The notes beneath the pieces were generated by a model. The model ran no database searches, had not been told where the DNA came from, and was given only the letters and a program-made list of their open reading frames with translations. Below are positions 41,723 through 49,766 of a stretch of DNA of 54,856 bases, piece after piece; the stretch's first letter is position 1; the number at the start of each line of letters is the position of its first letter. Source of the DNA: JAIOSM01 sp964565415 (lineage in GTDB: Bacteria > Desulfobacterota > Desulfobacteria > Desulfobacterales > Desulfobacteraceae); the NCBI GenBank assembly GCA_964565415.1, contig CAZMEX010000016.1:1-54856 (forward strand), written 5' to 3'. The position numbers were made by a program, and so were the translations under genes.

Positions 41723-41731
41723 TGGTATATT
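41723..41731 (+). promoter_or_regulatory. possible extended -10 promoter of the EF-G gene
   Basis: TGGTATATT (41723-41731) matches an extended -10 element (TGnTATAAT) with one mismatch; no good -35 is seen, which is usual for this class. The ATG is 23 bases downstream, with AAGGAAA as ribosome binding site. Confidence 0.38.
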
Positions 41732-41754
41732 AATTTTAAGGAAAGCTTAAGAAC

Positions 41755-43836
41755 ATGGAAAGAAATTTAAAAAGCGTTAGAAACATTGGTATTAGCGCTC
41801 ATATTGACTCTGGCAAAACAACACTCACTGAAAGAATATTATTTTATACTGACAGAATCCATCAAATCAATGAAGTAAAGGGGAAAGATGGTACTGGTGC
41901 GATCATGGACTCCATGGAGCTTGAAAAAGAGAGGGGTATTACAATAGCTTCAGCTGCAACCTATTGCAGATGGAGAGATCATGATATAAACATCATTGAC
42001 ACGCCTGGTCATGTTGATTTTACCGTTGAGGTTGAAAGATCTTTAAGGGTTTTAGATGGAGTGATTCTCATTTTATGTTCAGTATCAGGAGTTCAATCAC
42101 AATCCATTACTGTTGATCAGCAGATGAAAAGATATAATGTCCCATGTATGGCATACATAAATAAGTGCGACAGAAGCGGAGCTGACCCTTTTAAGGTTAT
42201 TGCTCAACTTAAAGAAAAACTTGGACACAATGCAGTTCCCATGCAAATTCCCATTGGTCTTGAACAGGATCATGAGGGTGTTATTGACCTTATTAAAATG
42301 AAAGCCTATTATTTTGAAGGTGAAAATGGTGAAAAGGTTATTGAAAAAGAGATACCTGGTGACCTTGCTGAAAAAGCCCTGGAAGTCAGAGAAGAGATGC
42401 TTGACAAGGTTTCTGAATTTTCCGATGAACTTACTGATGCAATACTTGAAGAAAAAGAGATTAGTGTGGAACTTTTAATGCAGAGTGTCAGACAAGGTAC
42501 CCTTGCAAGAAAACTCACCCCGGTATTCATGGGGTCAGCTTATAAAAATAAAGCAGTTCAACCGGCAATGGATGCAGTAATTGACTACCTGCCCTCCCCT
42601 GTTGATATAGACAATGAAGCCATAGATATTGATAATAATGAAGAGACTGTTATTTTAAAAAGTGACTTTGACTCTCCTACTTGTGCACTTGCCTTTAAGC
42701 TTGATGACGGGCAATATGGTCAATTGACATATGTAAGAGTTTATCAGGGATGTATTACAAAAGGAGTTCCAATTGTTAATACAAGAACAGGAAAAAAAAT
42801 TCGCCCTGGCAGACTTATCAGGATGCACTCTTCTGAGATGGAAGAGGTTGATGAGATTCCAGCAGGACATATAGGAGCCATGTTTGGAATAGATTGTGTG
42901 TCAGGAGATACTTTTACTGATACCCAGATTAATTATACAATGCTCTCCATGCATATCATGGAACCTGTTATCTCTCTTTCACTGAAGCCTGTTGATAATA
43001 AATCGGAAATTGCAATGTCAAAAGCTTTGAATCGATTTACAAAGGAAGACCCTACCTTTAAAACCTATGTTGATCAAGAGACCAATGAAACAATTATTCA
43101 AGGCATGGGTGAGCTGCATCTGGATGTATATGTTGAGAGAATGAGAAGGGAATATAAAGCTGATGTAACAATTGGTAAGCCAAGAGTTGCATACAGAGAG
43201 ACCATCACAAGAAAAGCCGATTTCAACTATACACACAAAAAACAGACCGGTGGAGCAGGACAATTTGGAAGGATAGCAGGTTTTATGGAACCGTGTGAGG
43301 AAGATTTTGAATTTAATAATAAAATCACCGGGGGTAAAATTCCAACCCAGTTTATCCCCTCTTGTGAAAAGGGCTTTCAAGCATGCCTTGCAAAGGGACC
43401 AAAACTTGAATTCCCTGTTACTGGAATCAAAGTAACCATTGAAGATGGTGCTTATCACTCTGTTGACTCATCTGAAATGGCATTTGTTGCCGCAGCAAGA
43501 GGTGCATTTCTTGAAGCTTATAACAAAGCTAAACCTGTGATTAAAGAACCCATCATGAAAGTTGTTATTGAGACACCCAATGAGTTTCAAGGTACCTGTA
43601 TGGGATTAATTAACCAACGCAGAGGCATAATTGAAGGCTCCCAGGAAGAAGGAGTTATGTCCGTTATAGAAGCCTTGGTACCTCTCTCAGATATGTTTGG
43701 TTTCTCAACTGTATTAAGGTCTGGAACCCAGGGCAAAGCGCAATTTACCATGGAATTTGCATCATATAAAAAAGTCCCGCAACAGATTGCAGAAGAGATT
43801 TTCAAGAAAAAGGAAGAAGAGAAAAAATCAAAATAA
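41755..43836 (+). CDS. elongation factor G, spdEFG1/mitochondrial EFG1-like type
   Basis: A 693-residue translocation GTPase. The P-loop SAHIDSGKTTLTER (14-27) carries Ser where classical EF-G has Ala (AHIDAGKTT), a feature of mitochondrial EFG1 and of the spdEFG1 subfamily known from spirochaetes, planctomycetes and delta-proteobacteria. RGITIASA (G2), DTPGHVDF (G3), NKCD (G4) and domains II-V follow without gaps; domain IV has KKQTGGAGQFG. It most likely performs translocation, while recycling may need a partner spdEFG2 elsewhere. It is not in a str operon (no rpsL, rpsG or tuf nearby). The EF-G II paralogue at 7440-9509 is clearly different. Confidence 0.93.
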   Translation: MERNLKSVRNIGISAHIDSGKTTLTERILFYTDRIHQINEVKGKDGTGAIMDSMELEKERGITIASAATYCRWRDHDINIIDTPGHVDFTVEVERSLRVLDGVILILCSVSGVQSQSITVDQQMKRYNVPCMAYINKCDRSGADPFKVIAQLKEKLGHNAVPMQIPIGLEQDHEGVIDLIKMKAYYFEGENGEKVIEKEIPGDLAEKALEVREEMLDKVSEFSDELTDAILEEKEISVELLMQSVRQGTLARKLTPVFMGSAYKNKAVQPAMDAVIDYLPSPVDIDNEAIDIDNNEETVILKSDFDSPTCALAFKLDDGQYGQLTYVRVYQGCITKGVPIVNTRTGKKIRPGRLIRMHSSEMEEVDEIPAGHIGAMFGIDCVSGDTFTDTQINYTMLSMHIMEPVISLSLKPVDNKSEIAMSKALNRFTKEDPTFKTYVDQETNETIIQGMGELHLDVYVERMRREYKADVTIGKPRVAYRETITRKADFNYTHKKQTGGAGQFGRIAGFMEPCEEDFEFNNKITGGKIPTQFIPSCEKGFQACLAKGPKLEFPVTGIKVTIEDGAYHSVDSSEMAFVAAARGAFLEAYNKAKPVIKEPIMKVVIETPNEFQGTCMGLINQRRGIIEGSQEEGVMSVIEALVPLSDMFGFSTVLRSGTQGKAQFTMEFASYKKVPQQIAEEIFKKKEEEKKSK

Positions 43837-43884
43837 AATGAATTTGCAATTTACTTATAGTATTATCAATGGGAAAATAAATTG

Positions 43885-43911
43885 GAACAACAAAATTAGA
43901 ACAACAAAATT
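43885..43911 (+). repeat. 13-base tandem repeat upstream of the P-loop gene
   Basis: GAACAACAAAATT is present at 43885-43897 and 43899-43911, exact copies one base apart, ending just before the GAGGT ribosome binding site of the next gene. It may be a regulatory site in the 5' leader or simple slippage. Confidence 0.5.
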
Positions 43912-43929
43912 TATATAAAAGAGGTAAAA

Positions 43930-44622
43930 ATGCTTAAAAACGACCTTATTTACAAAAGCCCTGTATATAAAATTTTAAACCCTGATTCTATTTGTCAGGT
44001 TAAATTTGGTGCAGTTCTTTCACGGGCAGGTGTTGGAAAAACACAGTTTCTAGTGCAAATTGCACTTACCAGGTTACTGAATATGGAAAAAATTATTCAT
44101 ATCAGCCTTGATGACCCAATGGAAAAAATCAATCTCAGATATTTAGATAGTTATAATAACCTTGTTGACTCCATAGGATATGTGGACCCTCAAAAAGCAA
44201 AAAGATTATGGGAAGATATCAATCAGTTAAAAGTTGCCCTCTCTTATAATGAGTCAACCTTTGATCCTAAAAAAATTAAAGAGTATTTAAACAGCTTTAA
44301 GAAAAATAGTGACGAGTTACCATCAATTATTGTTATAGATGGATTAAACTTTGACAATGATCTTCTCTCTTTGCTTGATCAACTTGCAATAATATCAAAA
44401 ACTTTTGATGTTTCCCTCTGGTTTTCCATGCGGACCCATAGAGAAGAAGAGTCTGTGAGTTCTGAAGGGTATCCAAATCAATTGGAAAAGGTCAAGGATC
44501 GATTTGAAAAAGCATTATTTTTAAACCCTAGAGACAATAAAATTGAAGCCACTGTTTTGAAAAATGGCGAGGATTTAAACAGGAAATACATCCTTGATCC
44601 CTCAACCATGATGCCTGAATAA
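43930..44622 (+). CDS. RecA/KaiC-like P-loop ATPase, function unknown
   Basis: A 230-residue soluble protein I cannot place in a named family. Walker A is SRAGVGKTQ (31-39) and a Walker B-like strand is SIIVIDGLN (132-140), with FDVSLWFSMRTH (159-170) resembling a sensor strand; this order fits the RecA/KaiC-like ATPase fold. There is no transmembrane segment, signal peptide or added domain. It lies 93 bases after the EF-G gene behind a 13-base tandem repeat, with GAGGT before the ATG, and is followed by a predicted new promoter, so it may share the EF-G transcript or stand alone. Function unknown. Confidence 0.72.
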   Translation: MLKNDLIYKSPVYKILNPDSICQVKFGAVLSRAGVGKTQFLVQIALTRLLNMEKIIHISLDDPMEKINLRYLDSYNNLVDSIGYVDPQKAKRLWEDINQLKVALSYNESTFDPKKIKEYLNSFKKNSDELPSIIVIDGLNFDNDLLSLLDQLAIISKTFDVSLWFSMRTHREEESVSSEGYPNQLEKVKDRFEKALFLNPRDNKIEATVLKNGEDLNRKYILDPSTMMPE

Positions 44623-44643
44623 ACTATTTGAACTAAAAATTAC

Positions 44644-44673
44644 TTGACTGCAATGATGAATATGCTCTAACTA
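44644..44673 (+). promoter_or_regulatory. possible sigma-70 promoter of the ferredoxin-mnmA-mtaB operon
   Basis: TTGACT (44644-44649) and TAACTA (44668-44673), 18-base spacer, in the 100-base gap after the P-loop gene. The leader to the TTG start at 44723 would be about 43 bases. Confidence 0.38.
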
Positions 44674-44722
44674 TATACCTGAAAAGAAAATATATTTATT
44701 TTGTCTGTTTTTGGAGGATAAA

Positions 44723-45154
44723 TTGTATTCTAAAATATTAATTTTGCATTTTCCACCTGTAATTGCACAGAAACCGATTGTTTGTCTGTTAACAAATAAA
44801 TTTGACTTATTGTTTAATATTCTTGGTGCAAATATATCTAACCGCAAAGAAGGTCATATGGTTCTTGAGCTATCCGGCACAAAGGCAAACTATAAAAAAG
44901 GAGTCCAATACCTTAAAGATCAGGGTATTACCATAAGCTATCCTGACCAGGCTATTTATAAAGATTCTGAAATATGTACACATTGTGGTGCATGCACTGC
45001 TGTCTGCCCCACTGGTGCGTTATCAATACGCCGCCCTGAAATGGAGGTAGAGTTCAACAATAAACTTTGCAGCGTCTGTGAACTTTGCATCTTAACCTGT
45101 CCCACAAAAGCCATGGGTCTTTTTGCCAAAAACAGTGAAGATCTCCTGGTATAA
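44723..45154 (+). CDS. NIL-domain 2[4Fe-4S] ferredoxin
   Basis: A 143-residue protein in two parts: an N-terminal NIL domain (about 5-75; the NIL domain also occurs at the C terminus of MetN-type methionine transporters) and two 4Fe-4S motifs, C85-x2-C88-x2-C91-x3-C95-P and C116-x2-C119-x2-C122-x3-C126-P. Start choice: GGAGG at 44713-44717 lies five bases before the TTG at 44723, whereas the in-frame TTG at 44711 would place that site inside the gene. It is 9 bases before mnmA and upstream of mtaB, so electron delivery or sulfur transfer for tRNA thiolation is a reasonable but unproven idea. Confidence 0.85.
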   Translation: MYSKILILHFPPVIAQKPIVCLLTNKFDLLFNILGANISNRKEGHMVLELSGTKANYKKGVQYLKDQGITISYPDQAIYKDSEICTHCGACTAVCPTGALSIRRPEMEVEFNNKLCSVCELCILTCPTKAMGLFAKNSEDLLV

Positions 45155-45163
45155 TAAGATAGT

Positions 45164-46210
45164 GTGAAAAAACTTGTAAAAAATGATGTAAAAAAAGTTG
45201 CCGTTGCAATAAGCGGTGGTATTGATTCCCTTGTAGCAGCGTATATTTTAAAACAAAAAGGTCTAGAACTCTTTGGCATTCATTTTACAACAGGATATGA
45301 AGAGTTAAAACCTGATCTCTCTTTTATTGAACAACAACTTGGTATTGAGATCAAATATATTGATGTTACTTTATTATTTGAACAAAAAGTCGTTAACTAT
45401 TTTTTAAACACTTATCTATCAGGCAAAACTCCCAATCCATGCATTGTATGTAATAAACAGATTAAATTTGGTGCGCTTTTAGATGCTGCTAAATCCCTTG
45501 GTGCCCATGCCATTGCAACGGGTCATTATGCAAAAATTGAAAAAAGAGATCAATATCATGCCCTTGTTAAAGGCGCGGATAAATTAAAAGAGCAATCCTA
45601 TTTCTTATCTTTACTTACTGAACAGCAACTAAACAGCATTCTTTTCCCCCTGGGTGATCTGACTAAAACAGAAGTTAAAAAAATTGCACTCCAGGCAAAT
45701 TTAGCTCCGGTTGAAAAAAAAGAGAGTCAGGATATATGTTTTTTACAGAAAAAATCAATTGCTCAGTTTTTCAAAGCAAAAGGTAAAACTGCTTCCAATA
45801 CAGGCAACATTCTAACTTTGGATAAAAAAATCATTGGAAAACACAAAGGGATCTATAACTTTACAATAGGACAAAGAAAGGGGATCAATTGTCCTGCTCC
45901 TGAGGCTTATTATGTAAAGAAAATTGATATTCAAAACAATAATTTAATTGTCTGTTTTAAAAACAGATTATTATCAAGACAATGCAGTCTCTCTTCTTTA
46001 AATTTTATCAAACAAGATATTAATTTCCCATTAAAAGTTACTACAAAAATACGCTATAACCATATGCAGGCTTCAAGTATATTAAAAAAACAAGAGAAAA
46101 ATGACTTATTTGATATAAGGTTTGAAAAAGAACAATTTGCCATAACACCAGGTCAGACAGCTGTATTTTATGATAATGATGAGGTTATTGGGTCCGGAGT
46201 GATAATTTGA
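45164..46210 (+). CDS. mnmA: tRNA-specific 2-thiouridylase
   Basis: It forms 2-thiouridine at U34 of tRNA Lys, Glu and Gln. The protein has 348 residues; the PP-loop AISGGIDSLVAA (15-26) has Ile-Asp-Ser-Leu where most have Val-Asp-Ser-Ser. The two catalytic cysteines are Cys96 (NPCIVCNKQIKF) and Cys192 (SQDICFL), and GHYAKIE and YNFTIGQRKG are conserved tRNA or ATP boxes. The start is GTG with no strong ribosome binding site, possibly relying on coupling to the ferredoxin gene that ends 9 bases before. The stop overlaps the mtaB start by 4 bases. Sulfur donor (IscS/TusE relay or other) is not encoded nearby. Confidence 0.94.
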   Translation: MKKLVKNDVKKVAVAISGGIDSLVAAYILKQKGLELFGIHFTTGYEELKPDLSFIEQQLGIEIKYIDVTLLFEQKVVNYFLNTYLSGKTPNPCIVCNKQIKFGALLDAAKSLGAHAIATGHYAKIEKRDQYHALVKGADKLKEQSYFLSLLTEQQLNSILFPLGDLTKTEVKKIALQANLAPVEKKESQDICFLQKKSIAQFFKAKGKTASNTGNILTLDKKIIGKHKGIYNFTIGQRKGINCPAPEAYYVKKIDIQNNNLIVCFKNRLLSRQCSLSSLNFIKQDINFPLKVTTKIRYNHMQASSILKKQEKNDLFDIRFEKEQFAITPGQTAVFYDNDEVIGSGVII

Positions 46211-47505
46211 AAAGATACTATATTAAAACACTTGGGTGCAAGGTGAACCGCTATGAGTCTGACGGTATTGCAACTGAGCTTGAGCATAATGGGTTTGTTA
46301 AAGCCAGGACCATTAATGATGCCCAGGTCTGCATAATTAATACATGCTGTGTCACCTCAAAAGCTGGAATGCAGTCCAGGCAGGCAATAAAAAAGATTGT
46401 AAACAGTAACCCTTCTGCCAATATTATAGTAACAGGATGCCATGCCCAGATCGAACCTGAACAAATCAGAGCAATCGATAATGTTAATAAAATTGTCAGT
46501 CACAAAGATAAGTTTAAAATTGCAAGTGATCTTGGAAAACATAACAACCTTACCTCAAAGGAATCAAAAATTTGCAGTGATACAACTTTTCAATCATTTA
46601 AACATGTAGTTAAGGGAGAGATGACCAGAGCCTATCTGAAGATTCAGGATGGATGCAATTCATACTGTTCTTACTGCATTATTCCCTATGCCCGGGGTAA
46701 AAGCAGGAGCATGCCTGCCAAAGAAGTTATAACTAACCTTAAAAGCCTTTATTTAATGGGGTTTAAAGAGGCTATTCTCACGGGAATTCACTTGGGAGCA
46801 TGGGGTTTAGACCTTAAAAACAGATCATGGCTGTCCCGGCTGTTGCATCAAATTGCAGAACATAAAAATATGCCCAGAATAAGAATCAGTTCCATTGAAC
46901 CAAATGAATTAACAGATGAGATTATTGAGTTGGCTGAAAATAGTGACAAATTATGTGATCATTTCCATATACCTTTGCAAAGCGGAGATGATGATATTCT
47001 AAAGAGTATGGAAAGGCCCTATAATACAGATTTTTTTCAAGATTTAATTAAAAAAATTAATCAGCAGATCCCCAGGGCATCTATAGGACTTGACGTAATT
47101 GCAGGATTTCCAGGAGAGACTGAAAAGCATTTTGAAAACACATTCTCATTTATAAATAATCTTGAAATATCCTACCTGCATGTTTTCCCCTATTCTCCAC
47201 GAAAAGGTACAAAAGCTTATAATTTCTCAAAAAAAGTTAATAACAGAGAGGTGAAAATACGTTGTTGCAAACTCAGGGAACTCTCCTGCAAAAAGAGAAC
47301 AATATTTGAAAAAAGAGTGATGAATAAAAAATTTAAAGCAATTATTCAGACCAAAAGAGATAAAAGAACAAACTTGCTGAAAGCAACAACCTCAAACTAT
47401 CTATCCATTCTAATAAATGGTAATGATGATTTAAAAGGAAAGCTTGTTTATGTTACCCCTGAAAAAAGGGATGACAACAATATATTACATGGTATTGTTA
47501 ATTAA
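46207..47505 (+). CDS. mtaB: tRNA t6A37 methylthiotransferase (MtaB)
   Basis: A 432-residue radical SAM methylthiotransferase that converts t6A to ms2t6A at position 37 of ANN-decoding tRNAs. The N-terminal UPF0004 domain carries cluster cysteines Cys11 (TLGCKVNRYES), Cys47 (NTCCVT) and Cys78 (VTGCHAQ); the radical SAM motif is Cys150-x3-Cys154-x2-Cys157 (GCNSYCSYC). A TRAM-like C-terminal part follows, shorter and lysine-rich. The TLGCKVN start and GxH...IHLGAWG motif favour MtaB over MiaB or RimO. It starts at TTG inside the mnmA stop (4-base overlap), tying two tRNA thiolation enzymes together. Confidence 0.92.
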   Translation: MKRYYIKTLGCKVNRYESDGIATELEHNGFVKARTINDAQVCIINTCCVTSKAGMQSRQAIKKIVNSNPSANIIVTGCHAQIEPEQIRAIDNVNKIVSHKDKFKIASDLGKHNNLTSKESKICSDTTFQSFKHVVKGEMTRAYLKIQDGCNSYCSYCIIPYARGKSRSMPAKEVITNLKSLYLMGFKEAILTGIHLGAWGLDLKNRSWLSRLLHQIAEHKNMPRIRISSIEPNELTDEIIELAENSDKLCDHFHIPLQSGDDDILKSMERPYNTDFFQDLIKKINQQIPRASIGLDVIAGFPGETEKHFENTFSFINNLEISYLHVFPYSPRKGTKAYNFSKKVNNREVKIRCCKLRELSCKKRTIFEKRVMNKKFKAIIQTKRDKRTNLLKATTSNYLSILINGNDDLKGKLVYVTPEKRDDNNILHGIVN

Positions 47506-47528
47506 ATACTAATAAAAATGGGGGAAAA

Positions 47529-48584
47529 ATGGCTGATATTTTTAAAAAACTTGCATTGCATCTTAATAAAACTCCTGGCGGGTTTCCTGAAACAGAGTCC
47601 GGCGTTGAACTTAGAATTTTAAAACAATTATTCACAAAAGAGGAAGCAGAACTTGCCTCAGATCTTCATATGATTCCTGAACAAGTTAAAGATATTGCTA
47701 AACGTCTTGGAAGGGATGAGAAAAAATTACAAATACTTTTAAAAACAATGCTTGATAAAGGTCTTGTGCTCTATGCTTCAAGAAATGGCATTGAGACATA
47801 TATGCAGGCCCAATTTGTTATTGGTATATGGGAGTATCAGGTCAATACACTCAGCCATCAACTTATTAAAGATTTTAATGAGTATGTCCCCTATCTTACT
47901 GCTGAGCAGGAAAAACAAAAGACCCAGCAGTTGAGAGTGGTTCCTGTTGCAGCCTCTATAAATGCTGAAACTAAAATCATGGAGTATGAAGAGGCTGAAA
48001 AAATAATCAGATCCCAATCAAAAATAATTGTTGCACCCTGTATATGCAGAAAAGAGCACGCTATGCTTGATAAGGCTTGTGATAAACCTGTTGAAACCTG
48101 TCTGGTTTTTGCAGGTGGAGCTTATTATTATGAAAAAAAGAACATTGGAAGGGAAATCAGCCAGGATGAAGCCATTAAAATTCTGCATAATGCCATTGAT
48201 AATGGTTTGGTACTCCAGCCTGGGAATTCAAAAAAGCCGCTGAATATATGTATGTGCTGCTCCTGCTGCTGCCAGATTCTAAAGAATCTTAAAAACAATG
48301 AAAAACCTGCAAAGATTATAAATTCAAGCTATTTTGCAGAGGTTGATAAAGATAATTGTACAGCGTGTGAAGCGTGTGAAGATGTCTGCCCAATGGATGC
48401 CATTGATATCAAGGAGACAGCATTTGTGAACATAGATCGTTGTATAGGCTGTGGACTCTGCATAACCAGGTGTGAATTTGACAGCATGGGTCTTAAATCT
48501 AAAAAAGATTCTGAAAAATGGATTCCGCCGGAAAACATAATTGGAACTTATACAGATATTGTTAAGGAAAAAGGACTTATATAA
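47529..48584 (+). CDS. cysteine-rich 4Fe-4S dicluster protein with N-terminal HTH-like region
   Basis: A 351-residue protein. Residues about 28-85 look like a winged-helix/DprA- or MarR-like helical segment (LKQLFTKEEAELASDL...). The middle has a cysteine group, C171-x-C173, C184, C191 and a dense CMCCSCCC run (241-248), and the C terminus is a ferredoxin domain with C277-x2-C280-x2-C283-x3-C287 and C305-x2-C308-x2-C311-x3-C315. Proteins with this layout are frequent in sulfate reducers and related anaerobes; their role is not established. It begins 24 bases after mtaB with GGGG before the ATG. It could be a redox-sensing or electron-transfer factor; no partner is obvious. Confidence 0.8.
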   Translation: MADIFKKLALHLNKTPGGFPETESGVELRILKQLFTKEEAELASDLHMIPEQVKDIAKRLGRDEKKLQILLKTMLDKGLVLYASRNGIETYMQAQFVIGIWEYQVNTLSHQLIKDFNEYVPYLTAEQEKQKTQQLRVVPVAASINAETKIMEYEEAEKIIRSQSKIIVAPCICRKEHAMLDKACDKPVETCLVFAGGAYYYEKKNIGREISQDEAIKILHNAIDNGLVLQPGNSKKPLNICMCCSCCCQILKNLKNNEKPAKIINSSYFAEVDKDNCTACEACEDVCPMDAIDIKETAFVNIDRCIGCGLCITRCEFDSMGLKSKKDSEKWIPPENIIGTYTDIVKEKGLI

Positions 48585-48588
48585 TAAT

Positions 48589-49362
48589 TTATAAACCTCT
48601 CTGTTTTTTAATATGATCATAGGCTTCCTGAATTTTAATAAACTTATCATTGGCAAATTTAACAAATTCTTCAGGAAGCCCTTTAGATTCAATCTTATCA
48701 GGATGATATTCTGTTACAAGTTTACGATACTGTTTTTTAATTTCCTGATCTGTTGCATTTTCATCACAATTTAGTATTGCATAATACTTATTTGTCTCTT
48801 TTACATACCGTTTTTTTAAATTTGAATAGGCACTATTTGAGATATTAAAAATTCTTGCTGCGCTTAAAAGTAAAACTTCTTCTTCTGTACTGATATTTCC
48901 ATCTGCTGCAGATACCCTTAAGAGGACATCCATCATAAGTTCAATTAATCTTGGCTGCATCCTAAAAACATTGTAAAACTGTTTTGCAAATGCATCAAAA
49001 TGCTCATTGGAGTTGACAGCTTCTCTGAAAATATTTCTTGCAGTTGCTTTAGATTCATTATCAAGATTAAGATCCCGTTGCATAAAATCTTCAACAGAGC
49101 TTATTTCAACCTCAGATACACGGCCATCTGCCTTGGCAATCTTAGCCAGCATGGAAAATGCAGCAATAAAAAAAGTAAGCTGAGCCTCTTCATTATTGGA
49201 GAGTCTGCCATAGCCTCCTGAACGTCCACCACTATCAGCTGATAAATACCGAGCCTCTTTTTTATCAAGAGTATGCCCAAATGCTGCTCCTGCAATTGCT
49301 CCTATAGGACCACCAATGGCAAACCCTATTGTTCCACCTACAATTTTTCCAAGCCAACCCAT
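48589..49362 (-). CDS. DjlA-like TerB/DnaJ-domain co-chaperone
   Basis: A 257-residue protein with a glycine-rich hydrophobic N terminus (GGTIGFAIGGPIGAIAGAAFG, about 9-29) that could anchor it to the membrane, a central TerB-like helical domain (about 60-185, with IAKADGRVSEVEI and SAADGNISTEEEVLLL acidic metal-binding loops), and a C-terminal J domain (192-257) with the essential HPD at 220-222. This is the layout of DjlA, which stimulates DnaK ATPase. The anchor is closer to a glycine-zipper than the single helix of E. coli DjlA. AGGAGA lies before the ATG. Convergent with the ferredoxin-like gene, four bases away. Confidence 0.85.
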   Translation of the reverse strand: MGWLGKIVGGTIGFAIGGPIGAIAGAAFGHTLDKKEARYLSADSGGRSGGYGRLSNNEEAQLTFFIAAFSMLAKIAKADGRVSEVEISSVEDFMQRDLNLDNESKATARNIFREAVNSNEHFDAFAKQFYNVFRMQPRLIELMMDVLLRVSAADGNISTEEEVLLLSAARIFNISNSAYSNLKKRYVKETNKYYAILNCDENATDQEIKKQYRKLVTEYHPDKIESKGLPEEFVKFANDKFIKIQEAYDHIKKQRGL

Positions 49363-49475
49363 AAAAAATCTCCTAAAATAAAGTTCCAGCTCTTGAATGC
49401 TTTAGCATTGTAATATATAAACATTATTAGATACTGAGTCAAATTTTAATATTATTAAACAAAGATATTTAAATA

Positions 49476-49742
49476 ATGCTTTTAACAAATATTATTGGTA
49501 TTATAATTATTTTGTTAAATCTTGCAGGAATAATTTACCTGTTGTTCCTTGGATTTAAAAAAATAACAAGCCAATTAAATCAAGATCGATCTATTATCAA
49601 AATCCCATCCAATCAAATGGAGAAAACCAATATAAAAAAAGATAATATTATTGATAGGACCATAATTAAAGAGAAAGATGACATGCTTGATGATTTGGAT
49701 TTGTCAGATTTTGATGATTTAAATCTTGATGATTTTGATTGA
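49476..49742 (+). CDS. small membrane protein with acidic C-terminal repeats
   Basis: An 88-residue hypothetical protein. Residues about 5-27 form one hydrophobic transmembrane helix (NIIGIIIILLNLAGIIYLLFLG), followed by a basic, lysine-rich linker and a strikingly acidic tail (DDMLDDLDLSDFDDLNLDDFD) in which a DD-L/F-D-L unit repeats. No ribosome binding site of quality precedes the ATG, yet the ordered layout (helix, basic linker, acidic repeats) argues that it is real. It has no coding neighbour on its strand. Function unknown; the tail might bind a basic partner or cations. Confidence 0.58.
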   Translation: MLLTNIIGIIIILLNLAGIIYLLFLGFKKITSQLNQDRSIIKIPSNQMEKTNIKKDNIIDRTIIKEKDDMLDDLDLSDFDDLNLDDFD

Positions 49743-49766
49743 ATAAATTAAAAATACATGGGAAGT

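Noticed and set aside
43018..43458. Minus-strand open frame inside the EF-G gene
   Set aside because: Opposes a highly conserved EF-G coding region, has no ribosome binding site and no family likeness.
44711..44725. TTG at 44711 as start of the NIL-ferredoxin
   Set aside because: The only ribosome binding site, GGAGG at 44713-44717, would be inside the gene; the TTG at 44723 is correctly spaced.
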